Origin: Azospirillum sp. TSH58
GTDB lineage: Bacteria; Pseudomonadota; Alphaproteobacteria; Azospirillales; Azospirillaceae
Assembly: GCF_003119115.1 (NCBI RefSeq)
Contig: NZ_CP022364.1
Coordinates: 2,928,001-2,992,000 of the forward strand
Reading direction: 5' to 3'
Length of the DNA stretch: 64,000 bases
Part shown: piece by piece, positions 37,192 through 45,168 of the stretch
Layout: each line of letters opens with the position of its first letter
Position numbering within the stretch: the stretch's first letter is position 1
Translations under genes and position numbers: made by a program
The notes under the pieces: model-generated
Databases searched by the model: none
What the model saw: the letters and a program-made list of their open reading frames with translations, nothing else
Told to the model about the DNA's origin: nothing

Positions 37192-37297
37192 ATCACCAAA
37201 TTGGTGAATTTTTGCAAGCCACTTCACCAAACCGTCACCCATTAGGTGATTTTTTGGCCCCTTTCGGATTGACCCGAAGTTCACCTGTGTGGTGAAT
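37192..37297. promoter_or_regulatory. OR-like operator triplet between divergent repressor and cro-like genes
   Basis: Three TCACC-N5-GGTGA palindromes (37193-37207, 37235-37249, 37281-37295) fill the 149-bp region between the two divergent start codons, plus a half-site at 37224-37228. The site nearest the cro-like gene sits 9 bases before its ATG. This is the arrangement of a lambda-type genetic switch. Confidence 0.85.
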
Positions 37298-37304
37298 TGG
37301 TGGG

Positions 37305-37550
37305 ATGAAGCTCACCGAATACCGACAGAAGCGCAAACTGACCCTCGCTGAATTCGGCGAGCAGATTGGCGCGAGCGCTGAGACCGTCCGTCGCTATGAG
37401 GCCGGTCTGCGCTATCCCGACCCCGTGATGATGGAACGGATCATCTCGGTCTCCAAAGGCAAGGTTTCCGAACGCGATTTTCGCGAGATAGCGCAGCAAA
37501 TGGCTGCGCGTCGCGCCGAGCGGCAGCGGTCTCGATCCGCTGCCGCCTGA
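37305..37550 (+). CDS. Cro-like HTH protein
   Basis: An 81-residue XRE-type protein, KLTEYRQKRKLTLAEFGEQI, GASAETVRRYEAGLRYPDPV and a short basic tail. It is the first rightward gene, with an operator covering its 5' leader. It most likely represses the CI-like gene or early promoters, as Cro does. Confidence 0.85.
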   Translation: MKLTEYRQKRKLTLAEFGEQIGASAETVRRYEAGLRYPDPVMMERIISVSKGKVSERDFREIAQQMAARRAERQRSRSAAA

Positions 37551-37588
37551 CCTTCCCGCCCTTCTCCTCCCTGTGGGCGGGCGACCTG

Positions 37589-37619
37589 GGCGGGGCTGGC
37601 GCTGTAGCGCTGCCCCGCC
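37589..37619 (+). other. Long hairpin after the cro-like gene
   Basis: GGCGGGGC-TG-GCGC, loop TGTA, then GCGC-TG-CCCCGCC. It forms a nearly perfect 14-bp stem 39 bases after the Cro-like stop, followed by a pyrimidine-rich run. It could be a terminator subject to antitermination, like lambda tR1, or a nut-type element. Confidence 0.5.
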
Positions 37620-37642
37620 TCCTTCTTCCCGAAGGACGTCCG

Positions 37643-38983
37643 ATGAAGATCTTCACTCCCGCCGAGATCGCGACCATCAAGCACCACGCTGACAAGCGCG
37701 TGAAGGTCCAGACGCTGGCCAACTGGTTTGGCGCGACAGTGTGGGAAATCCGCGGCGCTCTCGCCGTGGCACAGACGGCGCCGTCCGGGGCGCCCAAGGC
37801 TGGCGGCGACGCCAGCGGCGAAAATGCCGGAATCGCAGCCGCGACTGAAGAAGCGACGGGGCAGCCTCTGCAAAGGCTCGATGAAGTGCCGCCGCTGCGG
37901 GAGGCCGATGATCCTGCTGGACCAGCAGAGGGCATGGCGAATGAGCAAGGCCAATCGAGCCGCCCCACCCCCACCGATTCCCTGGGCATACCGTCGCAGG
38001 GCGACCATGGCCGCGAGCCGGCCAGCCAGCAGAAGGACAAGCGACATGTCGAAGGTCAAGGAGACCGAGTTCAAGAAGGGGCAGAGGGTGGTGTTTCAGA
38101 CCACCAGCACGTCGGGCGGCCTGACCGCCGAGCGGACCGGAGCGGTGGTGCGGGCCAGCACCGAACGGGGCCGGATCGCGGTGAAGGAGGACGGCGGCGA
38201 GGTGGTGCTGAACCCCTTCCTGAAGCACGTTCGGGCGGCCTGACCAACGACGAAGTGGGGAGCATCGATGCCGAAGAACCCGCTGCCGCTGCGTCGCCCC
38301 TCCCTTCCTCCGACGCGCCCACTGGACAGCTTCAGCCCGAGGACGCGGACGGACGTAGCGTTGGACCGGCTGTCGCAGCCGTGCCCGCTCGTCCCCCGCG
38401 TGTTCGCCGCGAACGGGTTCCTGCGGGACCGGCTGCACTTCCTCCTGGGCATCCAGCCGCAGGGCGAGATGTCGGATGCGGCAGTGGATGCGACGGTTCG
38501 GCTGAACGGCCGGCGCGTAAGCTGAGGGCAGGCCTCGCCACTGACATCGACCCGGACCGCCTGCGCGCCCTGCTGATCGACCAGGGCATGACCTATGAGG
38601 AGGTCGCCGATGCGCTGGGCACCACCCGCAACGTGGTGGCTGGCCGCGCGCAGCGCCTGGGCATCACGAAGGGCACCGGCGTCGGCGGCCACAAGCGCCG
38701 CATCACGCACGGGCGCCGCGCGACGTCGACCCCCGTTGAGCAGCATCCCCAACCCGCGGTACTCGACCCGAAGGTGCCGCACGGCTGCCGCTGGATCGAT
38801 GGCGAGGTCGGTCAGCCCGGTAAGAGCTGGTCCTACTGCCAAGCCAAGCCGCATCAGCCGGGCTCGTCCTGGTGTGCGCATCACCATGGGATCGTCTACG
38901 GGCGCACCAAGTCCAACACGTACCTGGAAGACATTCGCGTCTCCGCGCCCGGCCTTGGGCGTGGCGGAATGAAGGTCGGGTGA
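37643..38983 (+). CDS. Long frame with N-terminal small domain and C-terminal GcrA-like domain
   Basis: An uninterrupted 446-codon frame. The N-terminus (MKIFTPAEIATIKHHADKRV, KVQTLANWFGATVWEIRGAL) and the C-terminus look real. The last ~150 residues resemble GcrA, a cell-cycle regulator: a helix-turn-helix MTYEEVADALGTTRNVVAGR followed by a Cys/His region (CRWIDGEVG, SYCQAKPHQPGSSWCAHHHG). The middle, codons about 85-300, has non-coding-like codon use, while two short genes fit better in another frame there. So either one protein with a long disordered linker exists, or a fusion of two genes. For the GcrA-like part alone, the first in-frame ATG is 38588. Confidence 0.55.
   Translation: MKIFTPAEIATIKHHADKRVKVQTLANWFGATVWEIRGALAVAQTAPSGAPKAGGDASGENAGIAAATEEATGQPLQRLDEVPPLREADDPAGPAEGMANEQGQSSRPTPTDSLGIPSQGDHGREPASQQKDKRHVEGQGDRVQEGAEGGVSDHQHVGRPDRRADRSGGAGQHRTGPDRGEGGRRRGGAEPLPEARSGGLTNDEVGSIDAEEPAAAASPLPSSDAPTGQLQPEDADGRSVGPAVAAVPARPPRVRRERVPAGPAALPPGHPAAGRDVGCGSGCDGSAERPARKLRAGLATDIDPDRLRALLIDQGMTYEEVADALGTTRNVVAGRAQRLGITKGTGVGGHKRRITHGRRATSTPVEQHPQPAVLDPKVPHGCRWIDGEVGQPGKSWSYCQAKPHQPGSSWCAHHHGIVYGRTKSNTYLEDIRVSAPGLGRGGMKVG
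38046..38243 (+). CDS. Small SH3/KOW-like protein nested in another frame
   Basis: A 65-residue protein (MSKVKETEFKKGQRVVFQTT; GAVVRASTERGRIAVKEDGG) with strongly GC-ending codons and an AAGGA site upstream. It is wholly inside the 37643 frame but in a different phase, and looks more gene-like there. An upstream frame from 37881 (MKCRRCGRPMI, a zinc-ribbon start) runs into it without a stop. Similar in layout to the 63-residue protein at 35012. Confidence 0.6.
   Translation: MSKVKETEFKKGQRVVFQTTSTSGGLTAERTGAVVRASTERGRIAVKEDGGEVVLNPFLKHVRAA
38268..38525 (+). CDS. Small hypothetical protein nested in another frame
   Basis: An 85-residue protein (MPKNPLPLRRPSLPPTRPLD; VPRVFAANGFLRDRLHFLLG) with a GGGAG site seven bases upstream. 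It is Pro/Arg-rich first, then helical. It overlaps the 37643 frame in another phase. No function is recognised. Confidence 0.5.
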   Translation: MPKNPLPLRRPSLPPTRPLDSFSPRTRTDVALDRLSQPCPLVPRVFAANGFLRDRLHFLLGIQPQGEMSDAAVDATVRLNGRRVS

Positions 38984-38984
38984 C

Positions 38985-39251
38985 GTGATCCGCACCACCT
39001 TCGCCCCAGCACCAACAGCCCTCGTCCAGCAGGTTGCCGCGCAGGCGCCGCTGGGCGCTGTCGTGATTCTGCTGGGGCGACCTGTTCGCATCGTTCGCCG
39101 CATCGCCTGCATGCGTGGCGAGCTGATGATCATCGAGGAGACGACCGCTGTCGGGCGCGCGCTGCCCGGTCAGTACGGCCTCTGGCCGGCTGAGGTCGTC
39201 GATGAGGCGTGGGCCATGCAGGCAGCCCGCCTCCGTTCCCCCACCCTCTGA
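38985..39251 (+). CDS. Hypothetical phage protein
   Basis: An 88-residue protein from a GTG at 38985, next to the GcrA-like stop. Beta-rich: GAVVILLGRPVRIVRRIACM, RGELMIIEETTAVGRALPGQ. No family is recognised. Confidence 0.6.
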   Translation: MIRTTFAPAPTALVQQVAAQAPLGAVVILLGRPVRIVRRIACMRGELMIIEETTAVGRALPGQYGLWPAEVVDEAWAMQAARLRSPTL

Positions 39252-39265
39252 ACCTGGAGTCCACG

Positions 39266-40897
39266 ATGGCACGCAAGGCCAAGGACAACCCCACCAACAT
39301 GGCGGACGACGACGTCGCCAACACGCTCCGACAAGCATCGAGCGATCTGGTCGACGCGCAGGAGGCCCTGGAAGCCGCCCGCGCGCCGATCAAGGAAGCC
39401 AAGGGCCTCATCAAGGCCACCGGCGTCGACTTCGACATCTTCCGGCTCTGCCACGGCATCCGTCACCTGGACGATGACGCCCAGCGGCAGAAGCGCATCA
39501 AGAAGCTCCACGTCGCCATGCACGCGCTGCTGGGGGATGTGGTGAAGCTCGACCTGTTCGGCTTCACCACCAGCATCAAGCCGGCGGTGAAGAAGGCCCT
39601 GCAGCAGGCCAGCGACGATCTGGCCAAGGCCGAACCTCCGGCCCCGCCGCCCGAGATGGAAGATGCGGACGAGACCGATTCATCTGACGCGCCCGACGCC
39701 GAAGCTCCGCCCCAGGCGCCCGACGACGAACCGGTCTCGGAAGACCCGCCCCCGCTGGCCGCCGCGGAGGACATGCCCGAAGGCGCAGGATTCGCATTCA
39801 ACAACGGCAAGACGGCCGGCAAGCAGGGTCATGGCTCCGACGCCAACCCGCACGACGCCGAGACGCCGGAGCATGGGCTGTGGGAGCGCGGCCGGGTGGC
39901 CGGTGCCGCCTGGGCGGCGCGGTTCTACAACGGCGAGATCGCGGATACTGGCAATCATGCGGTGATGTGTTGGGACGAAGGCGGCATCGTCGTCTTCCGC
40001 CACGCCGACGCCGAGCTGGTCGCCCGCTGTGCCGATGCGCTCAACACCGCGCAGGCCGCCGCCGACGAGATGCTCTCTCCGGCGCAGATCCGTGAACTAG
40101 TTCACCCCTGCCTCGCCGATCCGGAGGGCAGCTTCGGCGTGGTGTTCGAGGGCAAGTTCGCGCCGGATGCGGAAGAGCAGGTGCCCGCCGCCCCGGCTGC
40201 CGAGAAGGTCAAGTTCACCGGCAGCGCGAAGCAGCAGCGTATCGAAGCCTACTTCTTCGGCTACGACGGCGCCGCCGCGGGCACGCCGCTGGAGGTGCTG
40301 ACCAAGGGGCGCCGCGGCGAGCCGAAGGCGAAGATCGAGGCGGGCTATCGCGACCAGCAGGCCGGAGCCGAGCCGAAGCACGAGCGCCCAGCGGCGAAGG
40401 CTCCGGTGGCGGAGCGGACCGCCAGCGAGGATACGGAGGCCGCCACGGACACCGAAGGGCAGGGCGAGGCGAACGACACCGAGCCGAACTTCGATGACCA
40501 GGGCGTGACCGACGCGGAGAACGGCGGCGCCGAACCGGCCGATGAGCCGGGCGAGGCCGACCAGCAGGGCGACGATGAAGCCGGGCAGGCGGAAGCCATC
40601 GCCACCGCCGAGCCGGAAGCCTGGGACCCCGAGCAGGGGCGCGTCGGCGTGCAGGAGATCGAGCCCAACCATTGGGTGGTGTTCGACCAGAAGGAGCGCC
40701 AGCCGCTGGTCGACGCTTCCGGTCCGAAGTCCGGCGAAACCTGGGCGAATCAGGTGAACAGCCACTTCGCCGACCGGCTGGCCGACGTGTCGCGTGCGGA
40801 ACTCGTCAATGCCTGCACGACGCTGGCGATGGGCAGGCTGCTGTCGCCTCCGCTCAACCACCCAACCATCTCCAGCAACATGTTCGCGGCGGTCTGA
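39266..40897 (+). CDS. Large acidic early phage protein
   Basis: A 543-residue protein starting MARKAKDNPTNMADDDVANT. The N-terminal ~110 residues are helical with coiled-coil character (SSDLVDAQEALEAARAPIKE). A HGLWERGRVAGAAWAARFYN segment resembles ribosome-modulation-factor-like GxxAxxxG patterns. The middle to C-terminal region is very rich in Glu/Ala/Asp (EDTEAATDTEGQGEANDTEP) and must be disordered. The end (FADRLADVSRAELVNACTTL) is folded. It may be a scaffold for replication or recombination proteins; function is unknown. Confidence 0.75.
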   Translation: MARKAKDNPTNMADDDVANTLRQASSDLVDAQEALEAARAPIKEAKGLIKATGVDFDIFRLCHGIRHLDDDAQRQKRIKKLHVAMHALLGDVVKLDLFGFTTSIKPAVKKALQQASDDLAKAEPPAPPPEMEDADETDSSDAPDAEAPPQAPDDEPVSEDPPPLAAAEDMPEGAGFAFNNGKTAGKQGHGSDANPHDAETPEHGLWERGRVAGAAWAARFYNGEIADTGNHAVMCWDEGGIVVFRHADAELVARCADALNTAQAAADEMLSPAQIRELVHPCLADPEGSFGVVFEGKFAPDAEEQVPAAPAAEKVKFTGSAKQQRIEAYFFGYDGAAAGTPLEVLTKGRRGEPKAKIEAGYRDQQAGAEPKHERPAAKAPVAERTASEDTEAATDTEGQGEANDTEPNFDDQGVTDAENGGAEPADEPGEADQQGDDEAGQAEAIATAEPEAWDPEQGRVGVQEIEPNHWVVFDQKERQPLVDASGPKSGETWANQVNSHFADRLADVSRAELVNACTTLAMGRLLSPPLNHPTISSNMFAAV

Positions 40898-40901
40898 TCC
40901 G

Positions 40902-41360
40902 ATGGCAGCCCCGCAACAGAAATGGGTCTGGGGCGAACTCTTGGCCCGGTTCGTCGTCCCCGGCGAACCGGCCGCCAAGGGGAATAGCCGTGAGATCGTC
41001 CAGTTTGGCGATCGGGCCGCGCTGCGCAAGGGCGACAAGGCTCTGGGTTTCGAGGCGGTCGCCGGCCTGCATGTCCCGAAGTGGGAAGAGCCGTACGACG
41101 GGGACGTGGGCGTCTCCCTGCGCATCTTCTACGCCAGCCGCCGGCCCGATCTGGACGGGAGCCTCGTTTACGACGCCCTGCAGAACCGCACGACTTGGAT
41201 CGGGAAGGGCAAGGAGCGTAAGGCCCGCGTCGAGAAGCGGCTGATCGTCAACGACCGCCAGATTCGGCTGAAGCACGAAGAGGGGTTCGTCGATCCGGCC
41301 CGCCCGCGGGTAGAGGTCGCCGTCTACAAGGCGACGCTGATGCTGGCAGGTGCGGCATGA
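40902..41360 (+). CDS. RusA-like Holliday junction resolvase
   Basis: A 152-residue protein with the RusA-family layout. It starts with a strand-turn LARFVVPGEPAAKGNSREIV. An acidic RRPDLDGSLVYDALQNRTTW motif supplies the catalytic Asp residues, and VNDRQIRLKHEEGFV supplies the third acidic site and Lys. One residue of the family's usual DD pair reads ND. RusA-type endonucleases resolve four-way junctions in phage recombination. Family assignment is from motif only. Confidence 0.75.
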   Translation: MAAPQQKWVWGELLARFVVPGEPAAKGNSREIVQFGDRAALRKGDKALGFEAVAGLHVPKWEEPYDGDVGVSLRIFYASRRPDLDGSLVYDALQNRTTWIGKGKERKARVEKRLIVNDRQIRLKHEEGFVDPARPRVEVAVYKATLMLAGAA

Positions 41361-41623
41361 AGCTCCCCCGCATCACCTATCACTCCGACGTCCAGCCGCT
41401 GCCCGGCTCGTACATCGTCCCGCAGGGGCCGCGGGCGCGCCGCGCCTATCTGGTGCTGACCAGCCGTGAGGTGAAGGCGCGCCAGCCGCGCAAGAACAAG
41501 GTGTGGGCGCTGGAGGTGGAGCGCCTCGGTCAGGCCGCTGTGCCCGCGGACGCCGTGACGCACCCGATCTACTGGTTCTCGCGCGATCGCAAGCCCCGGC
41601 CCGGCCAACGGAGGGGCGCATGA
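41357..41623 (+). CDS. Hypothetical phage protein
   Basis: An 88-residue basic protein (PQGPRARRAYLVLTSREVKA, PIYWFSRDRKPRPGQRRGA), overlapping both neighbours by four bases. Beta-rich and possibly nucleic-acid binding. No family is recognised. Confidence 0.6.
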   Translation: MKLPRITYHSDVQPLPGSYIVPQGPRARRAYLVLTSREVKARQPRKNKVWALEVERLGQAAVPADAVTHPIYWFSRDRKPRPGQRRGA

Positions 41624-42990
41624 AGCTCCGTCCCTATCAGCAGAAAAATGCGGACGAGATTCTGGCGTGCTTGGCGCGCGGCGTTCGGGGAACTCTGTAT
41701 GCCCTCCCGACAGCTGGAGGGAAGACCGCCACAGTGGTGCGCGGCGTCATCCGCGAGGTGGTCAACCTCGGCTGGCCGACGGTCTTCTTGGTCCATCGCC
41801 GGGAACTGCTGCACCAAGCCGTGCGCACTCTAGCTCGCGTTGGCATCCAGGCTTCGGTGGTTGACCAAGACCATGATCTGGACCCCCTGGCGCTGGTCCA
41901 CGTCTGCTCCATCGACACGCTGAAGGCCCGCAAAAAGCGGCTGGCCGGCTGGCTGCTCACCATCAAGCTGGTTGTCGTGGACGAGGCCCATCATGCCGTG
42001 GCCGCTGGCTGGCAGGCTCTCTTGGAGGATTTCACGAACGCCCTGATTCTTGGCGTCACCGCCACGCCGTATCGGGGTGACGGAAAGCCGCTCGGCGTTC
42101 TGTTCAATGAGGCTGTTCGCGGCCCGTCCGTGGCGGAACTCACCCCCCGTTGGCTGTGCCCAGCTGAGGTGTGGGAGCCTTGGAGCCCGGACACCTCGGG
42201 CGTTCCGATCAGTCGTGGCGATTTCGCGGTCGGTGAACTCGACCGTCTCATGAACAACGACAAGATCACCAAGATGGCGATGAACGCCTATGCCGCCCGC
42301 ATGCCGGGCGAGCCGGCCATCGTCTTCTGCGTCTCCATCGCCCATGCGCGCCGCGCCGCAGCAATATCTGCGGCCTACGGGTGGCGCGCCATCGCCGTTG
42401 ACGGGGAGATGTCCGACACCGACCGCGATTCCGCCATTGATGGGCTCGCCTCCGGCTACTACCAGCACCTCATGTCGTGCCAGCTCGTCAATGAAGGGAC
42501 CGATATTCCGGTCGTGTCCGGCGCCATCAATCTGAGGCCAACCAAGTCGACGCAGCTCAAGAAGCAACAGGATGGCCGCGTTCTCCGAACCCACTTCGGC
42601 AAGACGCGATCTTGCATCATCGATATGGCTGGCGGCGCCAACCTGCACGGTCTGCCTGACGCTGATCTGCTTTGGACCCTGGAAGACGGGCTAATCCCCA
42701 TCCGCCACCGCACGATCCGGTGCCCGAAATGCCATCGCCGTTTTGAGCCCGGCCCGTTTTGCCCGAGCTGCAGCATGGCCTTCCCCCACTGGCGGCAGAC
42801 GACACTCCCCGTCCTGGCCGGCGTGTCGGAGCACATCTTGAGAAAGCTCCCAACGCAGGAACTGGAGCGGTTCGTCGCAAGCGAGATCGACATTCGGCAT
42901 ATCGCGCGTGCGAAGGGGCTCGCCAACTCCTGGATCTACCACGCCTCCCAGCGCCTGCGCGAGCGGCAGAATGAACGGAGGCGCGCATGA
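41620..42990 (+). CDS. DEAD/DEAH-box superfamily II helicase
   Basis: A 456-residue helicase. Motifs I (PTAGGKT, residues 30-36), II (VVDEAHH), III (GVTATPYRG), V (NEGTDIPVV) and VI (QQDGRVLR) are present. A zinc finger (CPKCHRRFEPGPFCPSC) and a helical C-terminal tail follow. Such helicases occur in phage replication and recombination clusters, here between the RusA-like and nuclease-like genes. Confidence 0.93.
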   Translation: MKLRPYQQKNADEILACLARGVRGTLYALPTAGGKTATVVRGVIREVVNLGWPTVFLVHRRELLHQAVRTLARVGIQASVVDQDHDLDPLALVHVCSIDTLKARKKRLAGWLLTIKLVVVDEAHHAVAAGWQALLEDFTNALILGVTATPYRGDGKPLGVLFNEAVRGPSVAELTPRWLCPAEVWEPWSPDTSGVPISRGDFAVGELDRLMNNDKITKMAMNAYAARMPGEPAIVFCVSIAHARRAAAISAAYGWRAIAVDGEMSDTDRDSAIDGLASGYYQHLMSCQLVNEGTDIPVVSGAINLRPTKSTQLKKQQDGRVLRTHFGKTRSCIIDMAGGANLHGLPDADLLWTLEDGLIPIRHRTIRCPKCHRRFEPGPFCPSCSMAFPHWRQTTLPVLAGVSEHILRKLPTQELERFVASEIDIRHIARAKGLANSWIYHASQRLRERQNERRRA

Positions 42991-43766
42991 CCACCGCCGC
43001 CGACATCAAGGCCGCCCTGCGCCGCGCCTACGCGGCCCCGGCCTACGCCATCCTGTTCGAGGTCGCCAGCTCGACCGGTGCCAACATCCGGCGCTACGCC
43101 GACGCGGTGGCCATGTCGCTCTGGCCCAGCCACGGCATGCACGTCACAGGCTTCGAGATCAAGGTCTACCGGGGCGACTGGCGCCGGGAACTGGCTGATC
43201 CGACTAAGGCCGAGAGCATCGCCGCCTATTGCGACTATTGGTACGTCGTCACGCCCGAGAACAGCGTCATCGCCGATGCCAAGGAGCTGCCCGCCGCCTG
43301 GGGCTGGAAAGTGCTCGGCGCCGACGGCGTGATCCACACCAAGAAGCAGGCGCAGCTCACCGAGGCCAAGCCGCTCGACCGGCTGTTCGTTGCCGCCATG
43401 CTGCGCAACGCCCACAAGACCGACGAAGCGCAGATCGAGGCCGAGGTTAAGAAGCGCCTCGGGCCACTGGTGGAGCATGAGGTGGACTGCCGGACCAGGC
43501 AGTACCAGCACCTGAAGGAGTTCCGGGACAAGCTGTCCGGCCTGCTGGGTGAAGACGAGGCGCGCTACTTCCGCGACACCGAGCTGCTGGCGGCCGTCGC
43601 CGCGGTTCACAAGTCCGGCCTCCTGAAGTCCTGGGGTGGCCTCTCCACCGTGCTGTCCGCCTCGGAGTCCTTGCTCGACGCCATCGAGCAACTGCGCGGC
43701 GTGCTGATCGAAAACGGGTTCCGCGATCCGGAGCCGAAGAAATCCAACAAACGGAGAGGCTCGTGA
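42987..43766 (+). CDS. PD-(D/E)XK-like (MmcB-type) protein
   Basis: A 259-residue protein. The N-terminal half has ADAVAMSLWPSHGMHVTGFE followed by IKVYRGDWRREL, which fits an Asp-(x)n-Glu-x-Lys nuclease core. AYCDYWYVVTPENSVIADAK, ELPAAWGW follows, a pattern common in MmcB-like repair nucleases. A helical C-terminal half is of unknown role. It probably takes part in DNA metabolism; activity is inferred. Confidence 0.7.
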   Translation: MTTAADIKAALRRAYAAPAYAILFEVASSTGANIRRYADAVAMSLWPSHGMHVTGFEIKVYRGDWRRELADPTKAESIAAYCDYWYVVTPENSVIADAKELPAAWGWKVLGADGVIHTKKQAQLTEAKPLDRLFVAAMLRNAHKTDEAQIEAEVKKRLGPLVEHEVDCRTRQYQHLKEFRDKLSGLLGEDEARYFRDTELLAAVAAVHKSGLLKSWGGLSTVLSASESLLDAIEQLRGVLIENGFRDPEPKKSNKRRGS

Positions 43767-43960
43767 TGTCCCGCGGAACCCAAACGGTTGCGGCGGCGCG
43801 CCCGGTGATCTTCGACGTTCCCGGCAAGCCGCTTGCGCTCGCCCTGATAGGTGAGAGCGGGCAGCTGCAGGCTGTCAAACTGGAGCCGCTCGACGCCCTG
43901 GCGCTGGCGGTGGACCTCACCACCTCGGCCCGGCGCCGGCTGGCGGGAGGTGGGCTGTGA
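43766..43960 (+). CDS. Hypothetical small phage protein
   Basis: A 64-residue protein (MSRGTQTVAAARPVIFDVPG, KPLALALIGESGQLQAVKLE). It overlaps the next gene by four bases. No family is recognised. Confidence 0.55.
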   Translation: MSRGTQTVAAARPVIFDVPGKPLALALIGESGQLQAVKLEPLDALALAVDLTTSARRRLAGGGL

Positions 43961-45165
43961 GCCGCGCCCAAGCAACCCTCTTCGACGGCGCCCGCCTCCA
44001 CAAGGACGACGCGGTCGAGCTGACCATCCAGAGCCTGATTGCTCATGCCTACGCCCATGATCATTGGGGGCTGGCGTGGAGCGGGGGCAAGGACAGCACG
44101 GCCATCCTCACGCTGTTGGTCCACCTGATCGACACGGGCAAGATCCGTCGCCCGAAGACGCTGACCGCCTTCTATGCCGACACCCGCCAGGAACTGCCGC
44201 CGCTGGCCATCGCCGCGCTGCGCATCATGGACCAGATCCGGGCGCGCGGGATCGCGGTGCAGGTGGTGACCGCGCCGCTCGACAAGCGGTTCCTGGTCTA
44301 CATCCTGGGCCGGGGCGTGCCGCCGCCGAACAACAACACGCTCCGCTGGTGCATGCGCCAGATCAAAGTCGACCCGATGACCGCGGCCATTGAGCAGCAG
44401 CTCGCCGCCATCAACGGCACGTTCCTGATGATCACCGGCGTCCGCATGGGCGAGTCCGCCGCCCGCGACCAGCGGATTGCGCTCAGCTGCGGCAAGGACG
44501 GCGGCGAGTGCGGGCAGGGCTGGTACCAGCAGGTGCTGCCCAACGCCAAGGGCATCCGGGGCCGCATCGCCACGCTGGCGCCCCTGCTGCACTGGCGGGT
44601 CTGCCACGTCTGGGAATGGCTGATGTTCGACGCCCACGCCGCCGGCTGGGCCACGGCCGACATCGCGGACGCCTATGGTGGGGACGAGGCGGAGGAGATC
44701 AACGCCCGGACCGGCTGCGTCGGCTGCCCGCTGGCTCAGAAGGAGAAGGCGCTGGAATCCATCCTGAAGGCGCCGAAATGGGGCTATCTCGCGCCGCTGC
44801 AGGGGCTGAAGCCGCTTTACCGGGAACTGCGGGAGCCGAAACACCGGCTGAAGAAGACCGGGCTGAACGCGGACGGCTCCTTGGCTCGCGCCAAGAACCG
44901 GCAGCGCATGGGTCCGCTGACCTTCGAGGCCCGGTTGATGGGGCTCGACCGCGTTCTCGGCATCCAAGCCGCCTGCAACGTCGAGGCTGCTCGGCTCGAC
45001 CGGCCGCGCATCGACCTGCTGAACGCGGAGGAGGAAGCCCGCATCCGCGAGCTGATCGCTGCCGGGACCTGGCCGAACGGCTGGGAGGGCGACGAACCGA
45101 CCGGCGACGTCCCCCTCGACATGATCTACGGCGACGGCTCCGTCCAGCCGCTGCTGGTGAGGTGA
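43957..45165 (+). CDS. PP-loop PAPS-reductase/DndC-like protein
   Basis: A 402-residue protein with the PP-loop SGGKDS at 42-47 (LAWSGGKDSTAILTLL), a LRWCMRQIKVDP segment and clustered cysteines further on (LSCGKDGGECGQGW; INARTGCVGCPLAQKEKALE). This matches phosphoadenosine-phosphosulfate reductase/DndC-like proteins, which activate or transfer sulfur. DndC acts in DNA phosphorothioation with DndA, B, D and E, none of which is visible in the window. It may be an orphan modification enzyme or a phage sulfur-metabolism gene. It sits between small ORFs and a GNAT gene. Confidence 0.85.
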   Translation: MSRAQATLFDGARLHKDDAVELTIQSLIAHAYAHDHWGLAWSGGKDSTAILTLLVHLIDTGKIRRPKTLTAFYADTRQELPPLAIAALRIMDQIRARGIAVQVVTAPLDKRFLVYILGRGVPPPNNNTLRWCMRQIKVDPMTAAIEQQLAAINGTFLMITGVRMGESAARDQRIALSCGKDGGECGQGWYQQVLPNAKGIRGRIATLAPLLHWRVCHVWEWLMFDAHAAGWATADIADAYGGDEAEEINARTGCVGCPLAQKEKALESILKAPKWGYLAPLQGLKPLYRELREPKHRLKKTGLNADGSLARAKNRQRMGPLTFEARLMGLDRVLGIQAACNVEAARLDRPRIDLLNAEEEARIRELIAAGTWPNGWEGDEPTGDVPLDMIYGDGSVQPLLVR

Positions 45166-45168
45166 GCC

